A program made the translations under genes and the position numbers. A DNA stretch of 64,000 bases, taken from NCBI RefSeq assembly GCF_019703515.2, contig NC_059362.1, positions 27,611,826 to 27,675,825 on the forward strand, read 5' to 3'. Below the pieces are notes generated by a model that worked only from the letters and a program-made list of their open reading frames with translations, did not search any database and had not been told where the DNA came from. Each line of letters starts with the position of its first letter. Position 1 is the stretch's first letter. Below, piece after piece: positions 46,271-60,563 of the stretch. This DNA comes from Myxocyprinus asiaticus. Its lineage: Eukaryota > Chordata > Actinopteri > Cypriniformes > Catostomidae.

Positions 46271-47315
46271 TTTAAGGGATAGTTCACCCAAAAATGAAAA
46301 TTCTCTCATCTTTTACTCACCCTCATGCCATCCCAGATGTGTATGACTTTCTTTCTTCTGCTGAACACAAACAAGTATCAGATGAGTACCTCAGCCCTGT
46401 TGGTCCACACAATGCAAGTGAATGGTGACCAGACCTTTAATGCTCCAACCCCCCCCCCTCCCACCCCCCAAAAAACCCCAAACAAACAAACACATGAAGG
46501 CCACATAAAACTTTTTCAAAATGTGAAAGAATGTGAAAGTGGAGATTTATGGTTAAAAAAAAAGGACTTAAATATTGATCTGTTTCTCACCCACACCTAT
46601 CATATCGCTCCTGAAGATATGAATTTAACCACTGGAATCTTACAGATTCATTTTATGTGGCCTTTAAGTAATTTTTGGAGCTTCAAAGGTAGGGTTGGGA
46701 ACTGAGAAACGGTTCTGGGTTCAATGTTTAATTAAAGATACACGAGTTTTATAATACAAGGAATTTTATATTTAAATAAAATAAATTAATTAAATATGCC
46801 TTCACATTTCTTGTTTGTTTAGATCCAGTCCAGATATAGCCTAGTTAGGATCAATTATTGGATTGGATATATGTCTCTAAAAAGTCAGCAAACACACCTT
46901 TTACAAGAATTTTATTAAATGTATTTCTAAATTTGTTATATCTGCTCTGTAGAAATCTTAAAGGATCTCATCATTTGGCAACAGACAGCAGAGGACAGTA
47001 AATCCAATAAGAATTGCATTTCTCATTTTCAAATCATTCTTCCTAAAAAGAACTACTAGAATCGTTAATTGGAACCATTAAGGAGCTGGAATTGTTGAGA
47101 GGAATCAGAATCGTTAAATTCCTAACGATTCCCATCCCTATTCAAAGGTCTGGTCACCATTCACTTGCATTGTAAGGACCAACAGAGCTGAAATATTCTT
47201 CTAAAAATCTTTGTTTGTGTTCAGCAGAAGAAAGAAAGTCATACACATCTGGGATGGCATGAGGGTGAGTAGATGATAAGAGAATTTTCCTTTTTGGGTG
47301 AACTATCCCTTTAAA
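46271..47315. mobile_element. Angel-like foldback MITE carrying an inserted hAT MITE
   Basis: Starts TTTAAGGGATAGTTCACCC and ends TTTTGGGTGAACTATCCC. The middle is interrupted at 46690-47140 by a separate element with its own ends. A C-run occurs at about 46450. Confidence 0.9.
46690..47140. mobile_element. hAT-type non-autonomous transposon, 451 bp
   Basis: Begins TAGGGTTGGGAAC and ends ATTCCCATCCCTA, near-perfect inverted ends. The 8-base target TTCAAAGG is duplicated exactly on both sides (46682-46689 and 47141-47148), the hAT hallmark. No transposase frame. Confidence 0.92.
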
Positions 47316-47572
47316 TAGGTTTGTTTAACTTGCTCACAACTAAAACACAATTAAATAAATGCTACTGAAGGATGTATGTCCAATGTCCGTGGCATGAATG
47401 GCTCATTTTCCACAGTTCTTTCAAAGGATGAAACACCTCATATACATATTACATTAAAAAACAAAACCTCACGAGTAAGCTGTTACTCATGAGTTATCAT
47501 TATTCTATTTCAGAGCCCATAATGTAACAACCATTATAGAACTTTCCAAAGCTGGTCAACACAGTTTCTACC

Positions 47573-47574
<2 letters not shown>

Positions 47575-47613
<39 letters not shown>

Positions 47614-47622
47614 GAGAGAGAA
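47575..47622. repeat. (GA)n microsatellite
   Basis: About 24 GA repeats with one interruption, 100 bases downstream of the inafm2 stop. Confidence 0.95.
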
Positions 47623-47721
47623 AGAAACTGTATGACAAATGAGTCTTGGCTCTTATTTCTTGCACTGCACTGTCATCGCCATTAATGTCAAATAATCATG
47701 TGGCACACAAATAATCTGGTG

Positions 47722-49389
<1,668 letters not shown>

Positions 49390-49711
49390 TACATTTATGT
49401 CAATTGAATCATTTCATTAAAGAAAAACCAGCCCATCTGGCACCAACAATCATCCATGAGATTATCTAATCAGACAATCGTGTGGCAGCATTGCAGTGCA
49501 TAAAATCATGCAGATATGGGTCAGGAGCTTCAGTTAATGTTCACATCAACCATCAGAATGGGGAAAAATGTGATCTCAGTGATTCTGACTGTGGCAAGAT
49601 TGTTGGTGCCAGATGGGCTGGTTTGAGTATTTCTGTAACTGCTGATCTCCTGGGAATTTCACACACAACAGTCTCTAGAATTTACTCAGAATGGTGCCAA
49701 AAACATAATTT
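49390..49711 (+). mobile_element. transposase helix-turn-helix fragment (Tc1/mariner-like)
   Basis: On the + strand a piece reads SDSDCGKIVGARWAGLSISV then TADLLGISHTTVSRIYSEW, which matches the DNA-binding helix-turn-helix of Tc1/mariner-type transposases. The catalytic domain is absent; the segment stops at the MITE half that begins at 49712. Confidence 0.7.
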
Positions 49712-49845
49712 TGGAATTATGGGCACCATTCATGTGCATTGTATGACATTCAAAGCTGAGATATTCTTATGAAAATCATCTGGGATGGCATGAGGGTGAG
49801 TAAATTATAAGCAAATTATAATTTTGGGGTGAACTATCCCTTTAA
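49712..49845. mobile_element. Angel-like foldback MITE, right half only
   Basis: GGGATGGCATGAGGGTGAGT and GGGGTGAACTATCCCTTTAA, with no partner left arm nearby. Confidence 0.85.
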
Positions 49846-50349
49846 TACAAATTCTCAAGAATTTGAATTAAACCTATTTGGAATCCTTTTACCCTAAGAT
49901 TTAAATGAACACGAACTCATATTTTGTTCCATATTATGAATAACTAGGACTATAATATAATTTTAAGAACTACTGTATAAGATGTTATAAATAGAAAACT
50001 GAAGAATTCATTGCACTGTAATTTTTTTGCCCCATATTTTGAATTTCGAGGGAATTTTTGTCATTTTTGGTAGCATTTTTGCCCAGACCCTCTCTTAATT
50101 TCTGGCCCTGGTTGTAGATATGGTAGAGCACGTCAAACTGCAGTATACTGATGTCACTGCTTCACATTTCATGTCAACTACCAATTAACTCTCACCACCT
50201 CTTACGATGATTAGGTAGGCCTATAAGTAGTAACTTCATAACTCACAGTTAGCTATACATAAATAGAAAGTCATAAATCAACTAAACATTGTCAGGTGGC
50301 ATACGACAAAATGTAATAGGGCTATTGATTATATCTTATCTTTGGCATA

Positions 50350-50391
50350 TAACAACAACAACAACAACAACAATAATAATAATAATAATAA
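50350..50391. repeat. (AAC)n(AAT)n microsatellite
   Basis: Seven or so AAC repeats followed by a similar number of AAT repeats. Confidence 0.93.
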
Positions 50392-51872
50392 ATAGAAAAA
50401 ATATTTTTTTTCCATTGCAGATTCCAGTCAATAAGTACGTGGGTGCCACCACCTGGGCAAACACCAATACTGCAATATGCTTGAAACAACCAAACTACAA
50501 TCTACCCTCCACACTGAGAACATAGCAAACGAGTCGTGTATACAGTACATCTAATAAGTATCAATATGTGCATATTTTTAATATAATCCATTTCACAGAT
50601 CGTTTGTATACTGACCGTTTGCCGTTTCGTGTTATTGATGACACTAGATGGCGTCTGGAGATTCTTTTATAAGTGTTCAACCGGTGATGATTGGTTACTG
50701 TTTGCATCTGTTCGATTCAAGCTCTAACTTTGGCTGTTCCCTTCTTTTCAGTGGCACCAATGGGACTAATCAAACTGTAAATATTCTAGATGACTGTTGG
50801 CAATACAGGACAATAAAATTATTTTATGGAGTAGTGGTATTCAAAGTATTTTAAGATGTGGACATATATTGTTAGCAAACCTCCATAATGTGGACTCAGC
50901 TGAGGGTGCTGAATATGCAACAAAAGCCTTCTTTAATGGTATAAAAATAAAGAACTCTTTCCTGCTTGCATGGGATATTAATACAGATTGGCATCCTGGT
51001 CCATCATTTTTTTTTTTTTTTTTTTTAAATAGACACAGTTTATTTGCAAAACAATACTTGAGTCCTTTATCTGACCTCTGCCAAACAGTTATTTAAATGC
51101 CCTTTGTTAATTCTACCACCATAAACAAACAGACTAAAAAAAGGGTGCACAAATACTGTAATACTTTGATATCAATCTTAATAGCAAGTGATTACTTTTT
51201 TTCAATCAAGGAATGAAAAGGGTTTGATAAAGATTAGATTTTAGTTAGTTTTTCATATTTATATTTAAGCAGGACTTAAGACCTTGAGCAAGTGAACCAT
51301 AAAGCTGATATAATGTGTAGTGCCTGTGAAAAGTGTCAACTTCTCATTTATAGTATGTGTTCAAGAGTATGTGTTCAAACTAATGTCACCAAAAATAGCT
51401 TCCAATAACATTTCACACCCCACAATCCAGCCTGGCTAAAAAGTTCCTACTTGCATCTCAGTAGTCAACTGTAAAGAATGTATTACACTATATTTAACAA
51501 ATACCACAAATCACAAGATTGAGCCTTCCATTTATGATGTTATACATTTTCTTCATAACAGAAAGAAAAATTTCCTTATACTCTTATAGACCATTGTTAG
51601 AGGGCTAGACTGTCAGCTGTACTTTTTGACGGAGTATAGGATCCGTTTAGCCGTATTGTTTTTTTATTTATTTATTTTTATTTATGATTAAATAAAAAAA
51701 AAATTTTTTTACTTTATTATTATTATTATTAATGAGGCAAGAAGACTATGCTAAATATGTTATTTAATACATTGTGGACATTTGTAATTAAAAAGAATAA
51801 AATAAAACATGATATATCGATATATCGCTTAATTCTTGTGAAAGTGTGGTTCTTTGAAAAATAAAAACAACT

Positions 51873-51876
<4 letters not shown>

Positions 51877-51937
<61 letters not shown>
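51877..51937. repeat. (TA)n microsatellite
   Basis: About 30 uninterrupted TA repeats. Confidence 0.97.
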
Positions 51938-51941
<4 letters not shown>

Positions 51942-53028
51942 TGTCCTGTTGTCACAATCAAAAGATTGTCATATCACATTGGCACCTAGTGAACACACAC
52001 ACCAGAGATACAGTACCCTCAAAACAAGACAGATATATCCAATACTAGCTTCAAAAACACTTCAATGAGAAATCATTACCATCTATGATTATTTAAGGTT
52101 TGTAACAACAAATCACTAATAATAATGCATTTGGGAGAAGATGTCTCAGCTCTGTTCTTGCAGGATAAACCTTTTTCCCTGTTATTACTGTTTGCATTGA
52201 GCATTCTGTATATCTCTTTTGAGCTCTTCAAACGGGTTTATAACCCAATACTCTGTGGGTAATACTCTCCGGCCTACTTGTGAGCAGCATTGAATTAAAC
52301 ATTCACTCTAAATCCCTTACCAAATCTCGCAGTTACAATTTAGTCCACTGGGAGGTGCTTTGGATGTGTGTCGTTGAGGTGTTGTTTGAGAGAAAAATAT
52401 ATGATGCTGTCTTTGGCCAAGTGTGAAAGGTATTGAATATTGAATTCTTCTCTATTGGTATTCGGTTATTGTTAGAATCATACATTAAAAAAACAGACAA
52501 GCATCTGCTTTTATGGTGGAAAGAAACATTGGACACCACGAGATACTCAAAACCTTATCAGACCTAGCCATGTGTGTATGTGCGTTAAATCTCTAAACAC
52601 AGACTCTTGTCTTTCTGAATAATAACATGTGAAACAATAAAAATGTGATAGCCTTTATAGACTCAGAGTTTATATACGTGCATTACCCTAATGCCATCAG
52701 TATTAGATTCCATGGAAGCTCTGGATGAGTGCAAATGTTTTTACTGTTATTTTGAACCCCCCGCCCCCGCCCATTTTTATTATTGCATATTGTTAATTTA
52801 TTTTTCCCCCCAAAAGAAAATTATAGTTTGTTAAAATATCTTATTTCAAATATAAGAATAAAACATTGTGAATAAAACAAAATATAAATTTCACATCATA
52901 TGTATTATTTTTTACTTTTTAAATTACGAGTCATCGATTGCTCAGAGTAATTGATAGAGTACTCAGCTATAAAATTTCTACAAAATGCCCATCCCTAGTT
53001 AGTGGAATATTTCTGATTACAAATAAAT

Positions 53029-53826
53029 TAAAGGATTTGTTCACCCAAAAATGACAATTCTGTCATGATTTACTGACCTTTAAGCCATCCCAGATGTGTA
53101 TGTCTTTTCTTCTTCAGCAGAACCGAAATGAAGATTTTTATAAGCACATTTCAGCACTGTATGTCCATACAATGAAAGCTAATGGGTGTTATGATGCTGC
53201 TGGCTGTTTGATGGTCCAAAAGGCATATTTAGGCAGCATAAAAGTAATCCACACGACTCCAGTTGATCAATGAATGTCTTCTGAAGAAAACCGATAAGTT
53301 TGTGTAAGAAGCAAATCGTTAATTAAAACATTATTAACTTTAAATTGTTGCTTCTGCCCACCGCTGTTTTCCTGTTTGAAATGACCTAACTCTTGTGTGA
53401 CGTTCTTTCCACTTTTGTATACAAAGCACGCGCTTCCGACTTGTCGTGTGAATGTGGCATTGCATTTACATCACGCGACAGCTCCGTGATACATCGACTG
53501 GTAGCAGGAAGTGTTTTTTAAAAGTTAATAAAGTTTTAATTATCGATTTATTTTTAACACAAACCTATCGATTTGCTTCAGAAGACATTCACTGATCGAC
53601 TGGAGTCGTGTGGATTACTTTTATTCTGCCTAAATATGCCTTTTGGACCATCAAACAGCCAGCAGCGTCATGGCACACATTCGCTATAATTGTATGGACA
53701 TAAAGAGCTGAAATGTGCTTATTAAAATCTTCACTTCAGTTCTGCTGAAGAAGGAAAGACATACACATGTGGGATAGCTTAAATGTGAATAAATCATGAG
53801 AAATTTTTGGGTGAACTAATCCTTTA
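53029..53826. mobile_element. Angel-related long foldback element
   Basis: Starts AAAGGATTTGTTCACCC and ends TTTTTGGGTGAACTAATCC. Arms mirror each other over about 300 bases each (for example GATGGTCCAAAAGGCATATT against TATGCCTTTTGGACCATC). The centre has AGCACGCGCTTCCGACTTG, CpG-rich and different from the standard family. No transposase frame. Confidence 0.85.
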
Positions 53827-54479
53827 AGATCTATTGAAAGCATTATTCCAGAAAATGATTTCTATCATCCCTCAGTGAGTAAAACACACTCGTACACAGT
53901 AATATAATTAAAGATTCTCTGTAATAAAACAATGCACATACAATGACAGTGAATGTATTTACCATTTCATAGCCATAACATGGGTGAAAATGTGTCTCTT
54001 TTTAAATGTTGAAAAATGCATTCTATATTGGTCAAAGGTTTTGTCTTAATGTATATAATTTAGTTAAATATTTAATGTCCAGACAATCCCTTAATTATTA
54101 CTTCGTTTCTTTCGGCAGATTACAAAAGAACATAAAGGACAGATATTCCATGTCTATGCTCAACGTTATCATCACAGAGATCAACTGAATTATTGATGTT
54201 CAGTTCTCAGTTGTGTGATTGTTCTGAGCTTTCCTCAGAGAAAGATTATTTTGTTCAATTTGGACACATCTTAGAAATGGTCAAACTATAAGTTGCATGT
54301 TTCATGGCAGAATAATGGGACTTTCACTCTCAGAATAATAGAGAACACCAGCCCCACGTGTTGCAACACTTTAAAGAAGGTGTTGTGACAATACAGAGTA
54401 GACCAGATACATCTTTGGACAGTTCTGAAAAAAATGTCCATCATGCTCTACTGATGAAACTGATTCAGATGCTCAGTCA
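53827..54479. other. intergenic, possible upstream part of the pseudogene
   Basis: No clear protein. Weak similarity to the start of the following family cannot be excluded. Confidence 0.35.
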
Positions 54480-57400
54480 GATAAGGACAGTGATGTAGTT
54501 CCTGTAGAGAGCTTGACAAAAGTAACTAAGCAAAAAGTAGGGTGTCTGCTATTGAAGTGGCAAACATACTGCATGTATCTGCCTCGTCAGTAGATGAACT
54601 GGTAGAAGAACTAAATTTTTGTTCAATTCTGATTCTGTACCTGTTGTTCAATGTATTCAAAATGTTTTTAAAAATCAAAGTCTGCAAGTTGATCAGGCTG
54701 TAATAAAAGAGCTTGCTGATGCTGTGTGAATCCAACCCTGTAGGAGTGCATCTTGGAAAGGATGGCATACTAGGAACAGCTTTTAGGAGAAAAAAATTAT
54801 ACAAAGAAAATTTTAGCCAGTTTGAGTATATTTTGAATGCAAATGAGAAGAGAACTTTTCAAAATGTTCCACTGTTGCAGTATTTACAGCAGTTGTTGAG
54901 CAAGGAATATAGTTTTGATCAGGTAATTGAGAGTAAAATTCCTCAGGAGAACACCTCAGTAGCAGTGGCACACCTAATTGTCATTTCTTTAAGTCTTTTC
55001 AAGATGGTCTGTTGTAAACTGAGAGTGATTTTTGGTCTAAAAAGGAGTGGAAATCTCTAATTCTGTATATTATCTCTAATACTTTGACATTTGTAACCCC
55101 CCTTGGAACCTCCCACAGAAATCACAAACTCTGTGGTGTTTTCTGGGTACTTAGCAATCTCCCCCTGGCTCTAACTCGGCACTGTCTTCTATTTACTTGG
55201 CTATACTTTTCAAGACAGATGACCTCAAGAAATTTTGCTTTGAAAAACTTCTTGAACCCCTTTTGCGAGATCTGATTATTTTAGAGGAGCAGTACTGTAT
55301 ATCTCATATTGGTGAGTTTATCAAGGGCACGGTGCAATGTGTTGTGGCTGAAAACCTAGCTGCACTCGGTTTAGCAGGGTTTTTTGAGAGTTTTTCAGGA
55401 GACTTAATGTGAAGGTTCTGTACAGTGCAGAAATGTGAAATCCAAACACTTAGTGTTTCAACGGGTGGTTTGGGCTTTGCAAAAAGTATATTTATGACAA
55501 GCATGTGATGTATGAGGTGGAAAGCTCAACTAATTGTTGATGTGTGAAGGAAGCATGTGTTCTAACCAAGCACCTTTTGCATTTCCAAGTCATAAAATGC
55601 TATCCTCCTGATATAGTATACGATCTATTTGAAGGTACTGTGCAGTGGAGCTAGCCAATTGTCTCTCTGCATTGATCTCAAAGAAATATTTTTCACTTTT
55701 ATCTTCTCAAAAATTTGATTCTGAACTTTCCTTACAAGTGGGCGACAAAACTAACAAGCCTCATGTCATATCATGCACATTCTCAACCAAGAAATCCATA
55801 GATGGCAATGCCAATGAAAATTGGTGTTTGTTGAGGTTGTTGCCATTTTTGATTGGCTCACTGTTACCAGAAGATGAGCCTGCTTGGTTGTTGATCTTGG
55901 ACTGAAAGAACATTGTAGGTCTTGTGGTTGCTCCAGTGCATTCTCACGAGTCAGTAGAATTCTTAAGTTTAAGATTTGTTAACACAGACATCGTTACCAA
56001 GAGCTTTTTCCAAGTGCTTCCCTGCTCCCAGAAAATCACTACTTGATGCACTTTCCCCATATGATACAATGCTTTTGGCCACTTGTGTGCATGTGTGAAT
56101 GATGAGATTTGAAGTGTAGCATAGCTTTTTTTAACAGCTTGCTAGTCACACCAACTGCTTCAAAAATATAGCTCTCACACTATCAGTAAAGCACCAGCTA
56201 ATGATTGCTTTTCACTTGCATTCATCCAGCCTGAAGAGAGCATTATTTGAAGTAACTAATGTCTCATTGATTGATTCCAGTTGACATATTGAACAAAGAA
56301 ATTGCTTGTACCGTCAAACGGAGCTATCCATATGTAACGGAGGTTAGTCTAACCAAGACTGTTACCTCGAATGGAATAAGTTACAAAAAGGAAATTATTC
56401 TTGTTCATGGCTCACTTGGTTGTCTGCCTGAATTTGTAAAAATAATGCAAATTTGTATTTTTCAAGACAAGTTGAGTTTCATTTGTAAGAAGTTGTGTTC
56501 CTGTTACAGAGAGCTTTTCAGATCCTTTGAAGTAAATGCATCACATCTGAGAGAACTGGTCTTCACTGAGCATGGTGAGCTGTTAGATTACTATCCGTTG
56601 GCACGCTAATTGGTTGCAGGTGTACAAATGGTGACTTTGAAGAGATACATTAAGATAGCAACGTAATGTACAAATGAAGTTACTAATCCAGTACGTTTAA
56701 ATCAATCTTTATCAATGTTTTTTTTCACTGCCTGTGCAAATATGCAAATCTTCACTCTAACAATGCTATCATTGTCTTTCTATTAGTTGCCAGAGATTAA
56801 TGAAGGAAGTGGCCTCCAAAGTGCGTTAGGGTTGAAGATAACTTTGAGAGTAAAGAGTTGTGTACTTCATGAGAAAAATCCACAATGTCCCAAATAATAT
56901 GAAATTTTAATCTATTTTAAAATTCTAATTCTGTTTTATTAGATTGTATTCTTTCTTTAGGCTATGGCTGGACCAGTGAAACTTAATAATTCTAGCTGAT
57001 GAAGATGCCAGGAAGTTGATCCTCCATGAAGGAGTGCCCAGTGCTGTTGAGGACCTCTCAAAAAAATCATTGAAACATTGCAACTTGATGGGGATATGCG
57101 CTTGCAGTATCAAGATTTTGATTTTGGCAGCGAGTTTAGAAATTTGACATCAGTAAGTGAAATTCAAGACAAAGGGACACTAAAGGTAATTTTCAAAACA
57201 AGAAATAAATACCAGGAAAGTTTGAGTTTTTGTCAGGCTGCAGCATCAACTCCTAGTCGCTTAACACCCCGTCGGTCAGATGATACTTCATCACACTCCT
57301 CAGATGTCACTGTAATGTTATAATCTCCTGATGCATCATCATCATCCTTATCAAGATCTACCCAAAAGCCACATGTATTCCCAATTCCCAAGATGGCTTG

Positions 57401-58648
57401 TACAAGACATACGAGATATAAGATGGCTAACCTTCATACCAAGCTAAGAAGTCTTTGTTGCTCTGAAGTTAGAGTGAACTCGTTGAAAAACAAACAGCAA
57501 GATCAAAGATTCTGGTTCAAATAATAAAAAGTCTAAGAGCGTAAGTAAATTATTGTCCTCAGGATCCCAAGGAAGAAACATCTGACATTTTGGAGAGGGA
57601 ACGAGTTGAGCTTTTGACGGAGACCAAGAAGAGAAAAAAAATGTAGAGAACCTTTTCAAACAGAAGACAGGAGGTGGTTCAGGAGAAACCAGTGGTAGCA
57701 GAGTTTAAAACCTGATGACCAGCTCTCTTTAATGTAATTGAAGTATGTTTTTTTCCCCCCTCAGCATAGACATGCTTGTCTACTTTGAAATCTACTTTTG
57801 TTTCCCCTTATTTCTTGTTAACAGATCAATGCTGAGTTCCCTAGAGGTCAAGTTTCTTGGAATGCTTGACCAATTCTCTGACAAGTTGATGATATTTTTT
57901 GCAATAAAGGTGGAGTCCCTGTTAAAACCATCAGAAACATTATGCAACCCATTTCCCAGGTTAGTACATAATAAGGATTTCTTATTTATGAACATGGCTA
58001 TATAAATTTTCTCTGTGCTTTGATGTCAGATGTGTAGATTAATTTTTTTTTAAGCCAGATATGTCTGTCCACTTGAAGTCAACATGCATTTAATCAATTT
58101 AGCTTTTCTGTGGTTTATGTTTTAAACAGAATAACAGCATCGACACACAAAGAGAGTGCATCCTCAAAGTATTGTGTGCATATTGAATAAGGACCATGAA
58201 AAGCTCATTAAGGAACACAAGGTAATCAACTGCAGATCTCTCTCAAATCATGTAATTCACTTATATATTTTATTTTCTGTGTACATAGTAGATTATTTTG
58301 ACAAAACATTAAGCATTTTTCATTTGTTTTTTATGGACACAGGACTGCGATGGCCAGAGTGCCCAAAAACACATGGAGCAGTCAGTAATGGCGATATATG
58401 TTGTTCGACATAAAGAGGAGGAACCAGTGGATGAGTCTGTGATCATTAGTGTTGTGATCGAAGGGGTTGAAGTTCTCAGCTTTATGAGGAGTACAGCTGT
58501 TGCAGTGTTGCTTGGACTAATTTATGCCTTGGACATTAGTTATCCAAAAGAAGTCAAATCTACATTTGAGGTAATCCAGAAAGTGTTCGTCAACCTAGAT
58601 GGACACAGACTTCTCCCAAAGTGGCAGGCCCTAAAGAACAAGATGTGA
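54480..58648 (+). pseudogene. broken intron-containing copy of a teleost-expanded gene family
   Basis: Pieces of an uncharacterised protein family multi-copy in cyprinids. In order: 54713-55060 (GILGTAFRRKKLYKENFSQF, RTFQNVPLLQYLQQLLSKE); 55084-55412 (PLGTSHRNHKLCGVFWVLSN, FKTDDLKKFCFEKLLEPLL, GTVQCVVAENLAALGLAGFF); 55645-55905 (NENWCLLRLLPFLIGSLLPE); 56271-56609 (VDILNKEIACTVKRSYPYV, VHGSLGCLPEF, FTEHGELLDYYPLA); 57078-57323 (YQDFDFGSEFRNLTSVSEIQ, a PB1/ubiquitin-like fold); 58373-58648 (IYVVRHKEEEP, VIEGVEVL, LIYALDISYPKEVKSTFEVI). Junctions such as CACAAG|GTAATC (58222) and GACACAG|GACTGCG (58342) show retained introns, so this is not a processed copy. Several frameshifts and stops break it. 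The first half resembles TNP2-like transposase layout only loosely; function unknown. Confidence 0.65.
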
Positions 58649-59399
58649 GAGTAAGTCTCTACATATTTATGGTCTACTTAGGACTGGTTCAGAAACTGTT
58701 CACTAATTGTTTATGGCCTACTAAAGACAGGTTCAGAAACTGTTTAAATTTATCTTGAATTGAAAACTGGTGTAAGAAAGTGGCAATGGTCACCTGCCAA
58801 CTGCTGTGGTGCATTCTTTTATGCATACATTTAAGTCATGGACCTTAGCTGTCAAAGATAACTCAAATCTTTAATAGGAGTCATACTGAAAGTGTTCTTG
58901 GACTATCACCAAAGGTGCCTAAGGAACAAAATGTTCATGGCATACAGAGACTGGCATAGAAATTGTTCAAGTTAACTTTGGCTAAATACTGGCAAATACT
59001 GCCAATTGCTGTGGTGCACTCTGTTCTGCATTATCATGTTTCTGTTAAAACACTATGTAACACACAAATTGCTTTTCTGTTACTGATGTGTGTCATGTGT
59101 CCCTCATGTGTTATGTGACATTCATTTTGGTAGTGAGGTTGGTTAATGTTACTGTCTGTTTTCAGTTTATGGCACATGACTGTTTTATCCTCTGTTTAGG
59201 ATGTTTTAAACTAATGGGTTGTTTTAATGGTAAGACCGACTCACAATCACAATGCAACATAATCACAAAGTGATTTTTTTTCCCTTTCTTTTCATATTGT
59301 TTTTAATTGGTTATTGTTCAAAATTTAATTGACACTGGTTGACAGGCATGTTATGCTCAGCATAATGATATATTTCATAGGTCATAATGTTTTGGTCAT
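58649..59399. other. intergenic, internal direct repeat
   Basis: ACTTAGGACTGGTTCAGAAACTG-like and ACTAAAGACAGGTTCAGAAACTG-like stretches repeat near 58676 and 58720, and TGGCTAAATACTGGCAAATACTG near 58978. No gene. Confidence 0.4.
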
Positions 59400-59416
59400 T
59401 ACTGGCCATAAGAATC

Positions 59417-60045
59417 CTCTTCTTCGAACAAGGGGACCGTCCAATTGAGGATCACGTCTGTGAATTTCTCCAGCTGGCGAATTTGGTGCACTATCCTGAC
59501 CACTCTCTGGTAATTTTCTTCAGGGCTGGTCTTAATAGTGCACTAAAGGGCTGATGCCTCCGGCGGATCCTCAATGGATGCTGTGCGAATTTGTGGAGGT
59601 GGCTCTGCAACTTTGCGGCTCCCCTTTCACTGTGGGTAGGGAGGATGAGGACATCCTCCCACAATGGACGCCCTCCAGCCTTCCACGGCCCCAGTCTCCA
59701 AGCCTTCCATGGCACCAGTCTTCAAGCCTTCCACAGCCCCAGTCTTCAAGCCTTCCACGGCCCCAGTCTCCTAGCCTTCCACGGCCCCAGTCTCCAAGCC
59801 TTCCATGGCCCCTGTCTCCAAGCCTTCCACCGCCCCTGTTTCCAAGCTTTCCATGGCCAGTGCCAATGCCTCTTGAGACCCAAATCCTCCATCCTCCTGT
59901 GGCTTCATCTCCGGACCCATCTCCGGCTCCACCATCGAGACCGCAAGTCCCTACTCCTGCTTCCTGCGGTGGGCTCCACGCCGGGGCCGGGCCGAAGGGG
60001 CGGGCTGCGGCGGAGCCGGTGCAGTCACCACAGGGGATGCCCTAG
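59417..60045 (+). pseudogene. retroelement gag-like capsid fragment with Pro-rich tail
   Basis: The + strand reads FFEQGDRPIEDHVCEFLQLA and HYPDHSLVIFFRAGLNSALK, then after a frame change MLCEFVEVALQLCGSPFTVG, a layout seen in cyprinid retroelement gag-like proteins. It is followed by an 8-residue proline/serine repeat encoded by a 24-bp minisatellite and a Pro-rich tail. The parent element is not certain. Confidence 0.5.
59672..59865. repeat. 24-bp minisatellite, about eight units
   Basis: Units of the form AAGCCTTCCACGGCCCCAGT vary by point changes. On the + strand they read as Ser-Leu-Pro-x-Pro-x-Ser-Pro, on the - strand as Glu-Thr-Gly-Ala-Val-Glu-Gly-Leu. Confidence 0.9.
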
Positions 60046-60059
60046 ACGACGAGCAGGCG

Positions 60060-60490
60060 GGGTGCGGGATCTTGAGCCGCGCTGGGGCAGGATGTGCCGG
60101 ATCACCTCCGTCTACTGCTTCACTGCCGAGAACTGCTGTGCAAAGTCCTCGACGGAGTCGCCGGATAGGCCAACCTGGGAGATAGGGGCAGCAAGGAACC
60201 GTGACTTGTCGGCCTCACCCATCTCGACCAGGTTGAGCCAAAGGTGGTGCTCCTGGACCACTAAGGTGGACATCGCCCGCCCGAGAGACTGCACCGTTAC
60301 CTTCGTCGCCCGGAGAGCGAGGTCGGTCGCCGAGTTCCTGCATCAAATCTGGGGCGGAAATACCTTTGTGCAGTTCTTTTAGTGCGTTGGCTTGGTGGAC
60401 CTGCAGAAGAGCCATGGCGTGCAGGGCAGAAGCAGCTTGTCCAGCAGCACTGTAGGCTTTGGCCGTCAGGGACGACGTGAACATGGCTGA
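60060..60490 (-). pseudogene. DIRS-type gag fragment, frame-broken
   Basis: On the - strand: TSSLTAKAYSAAGQAASALH, ALLQVHQANALKELHKG, and in another frame MQSLGRAMSTLVVQEHHLWL, FLAAPISQVGLSGDSVEDFA. This string is characteristic of gag of cyprinid DIRS-type retroelements. It lies outside the inverted repeats of the DIRS at 61051 and belongs to a different copy. Confidence 0.7.
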
Positions 60491-60563
60491 ATCCTTGATT
60501 AGATTTTGTTTTAAAAGGATATATAAGTGTGAGAAGAGATAGGGAGGAAGGTAAAGGTGGAGG

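Larger units (their letters stand above)
49846..53028. other. intergenic with microsatellites
   Basis: No supported gene. It includes a (AAC)n/(AAT)n run at 50350-50391, T-runs near 51010 and a long TA tract at 51877-51937. A pyrimidine-rich acceptor followed by a short open frame at about 50421-50525 is not assignable. Confidence 0.4.
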
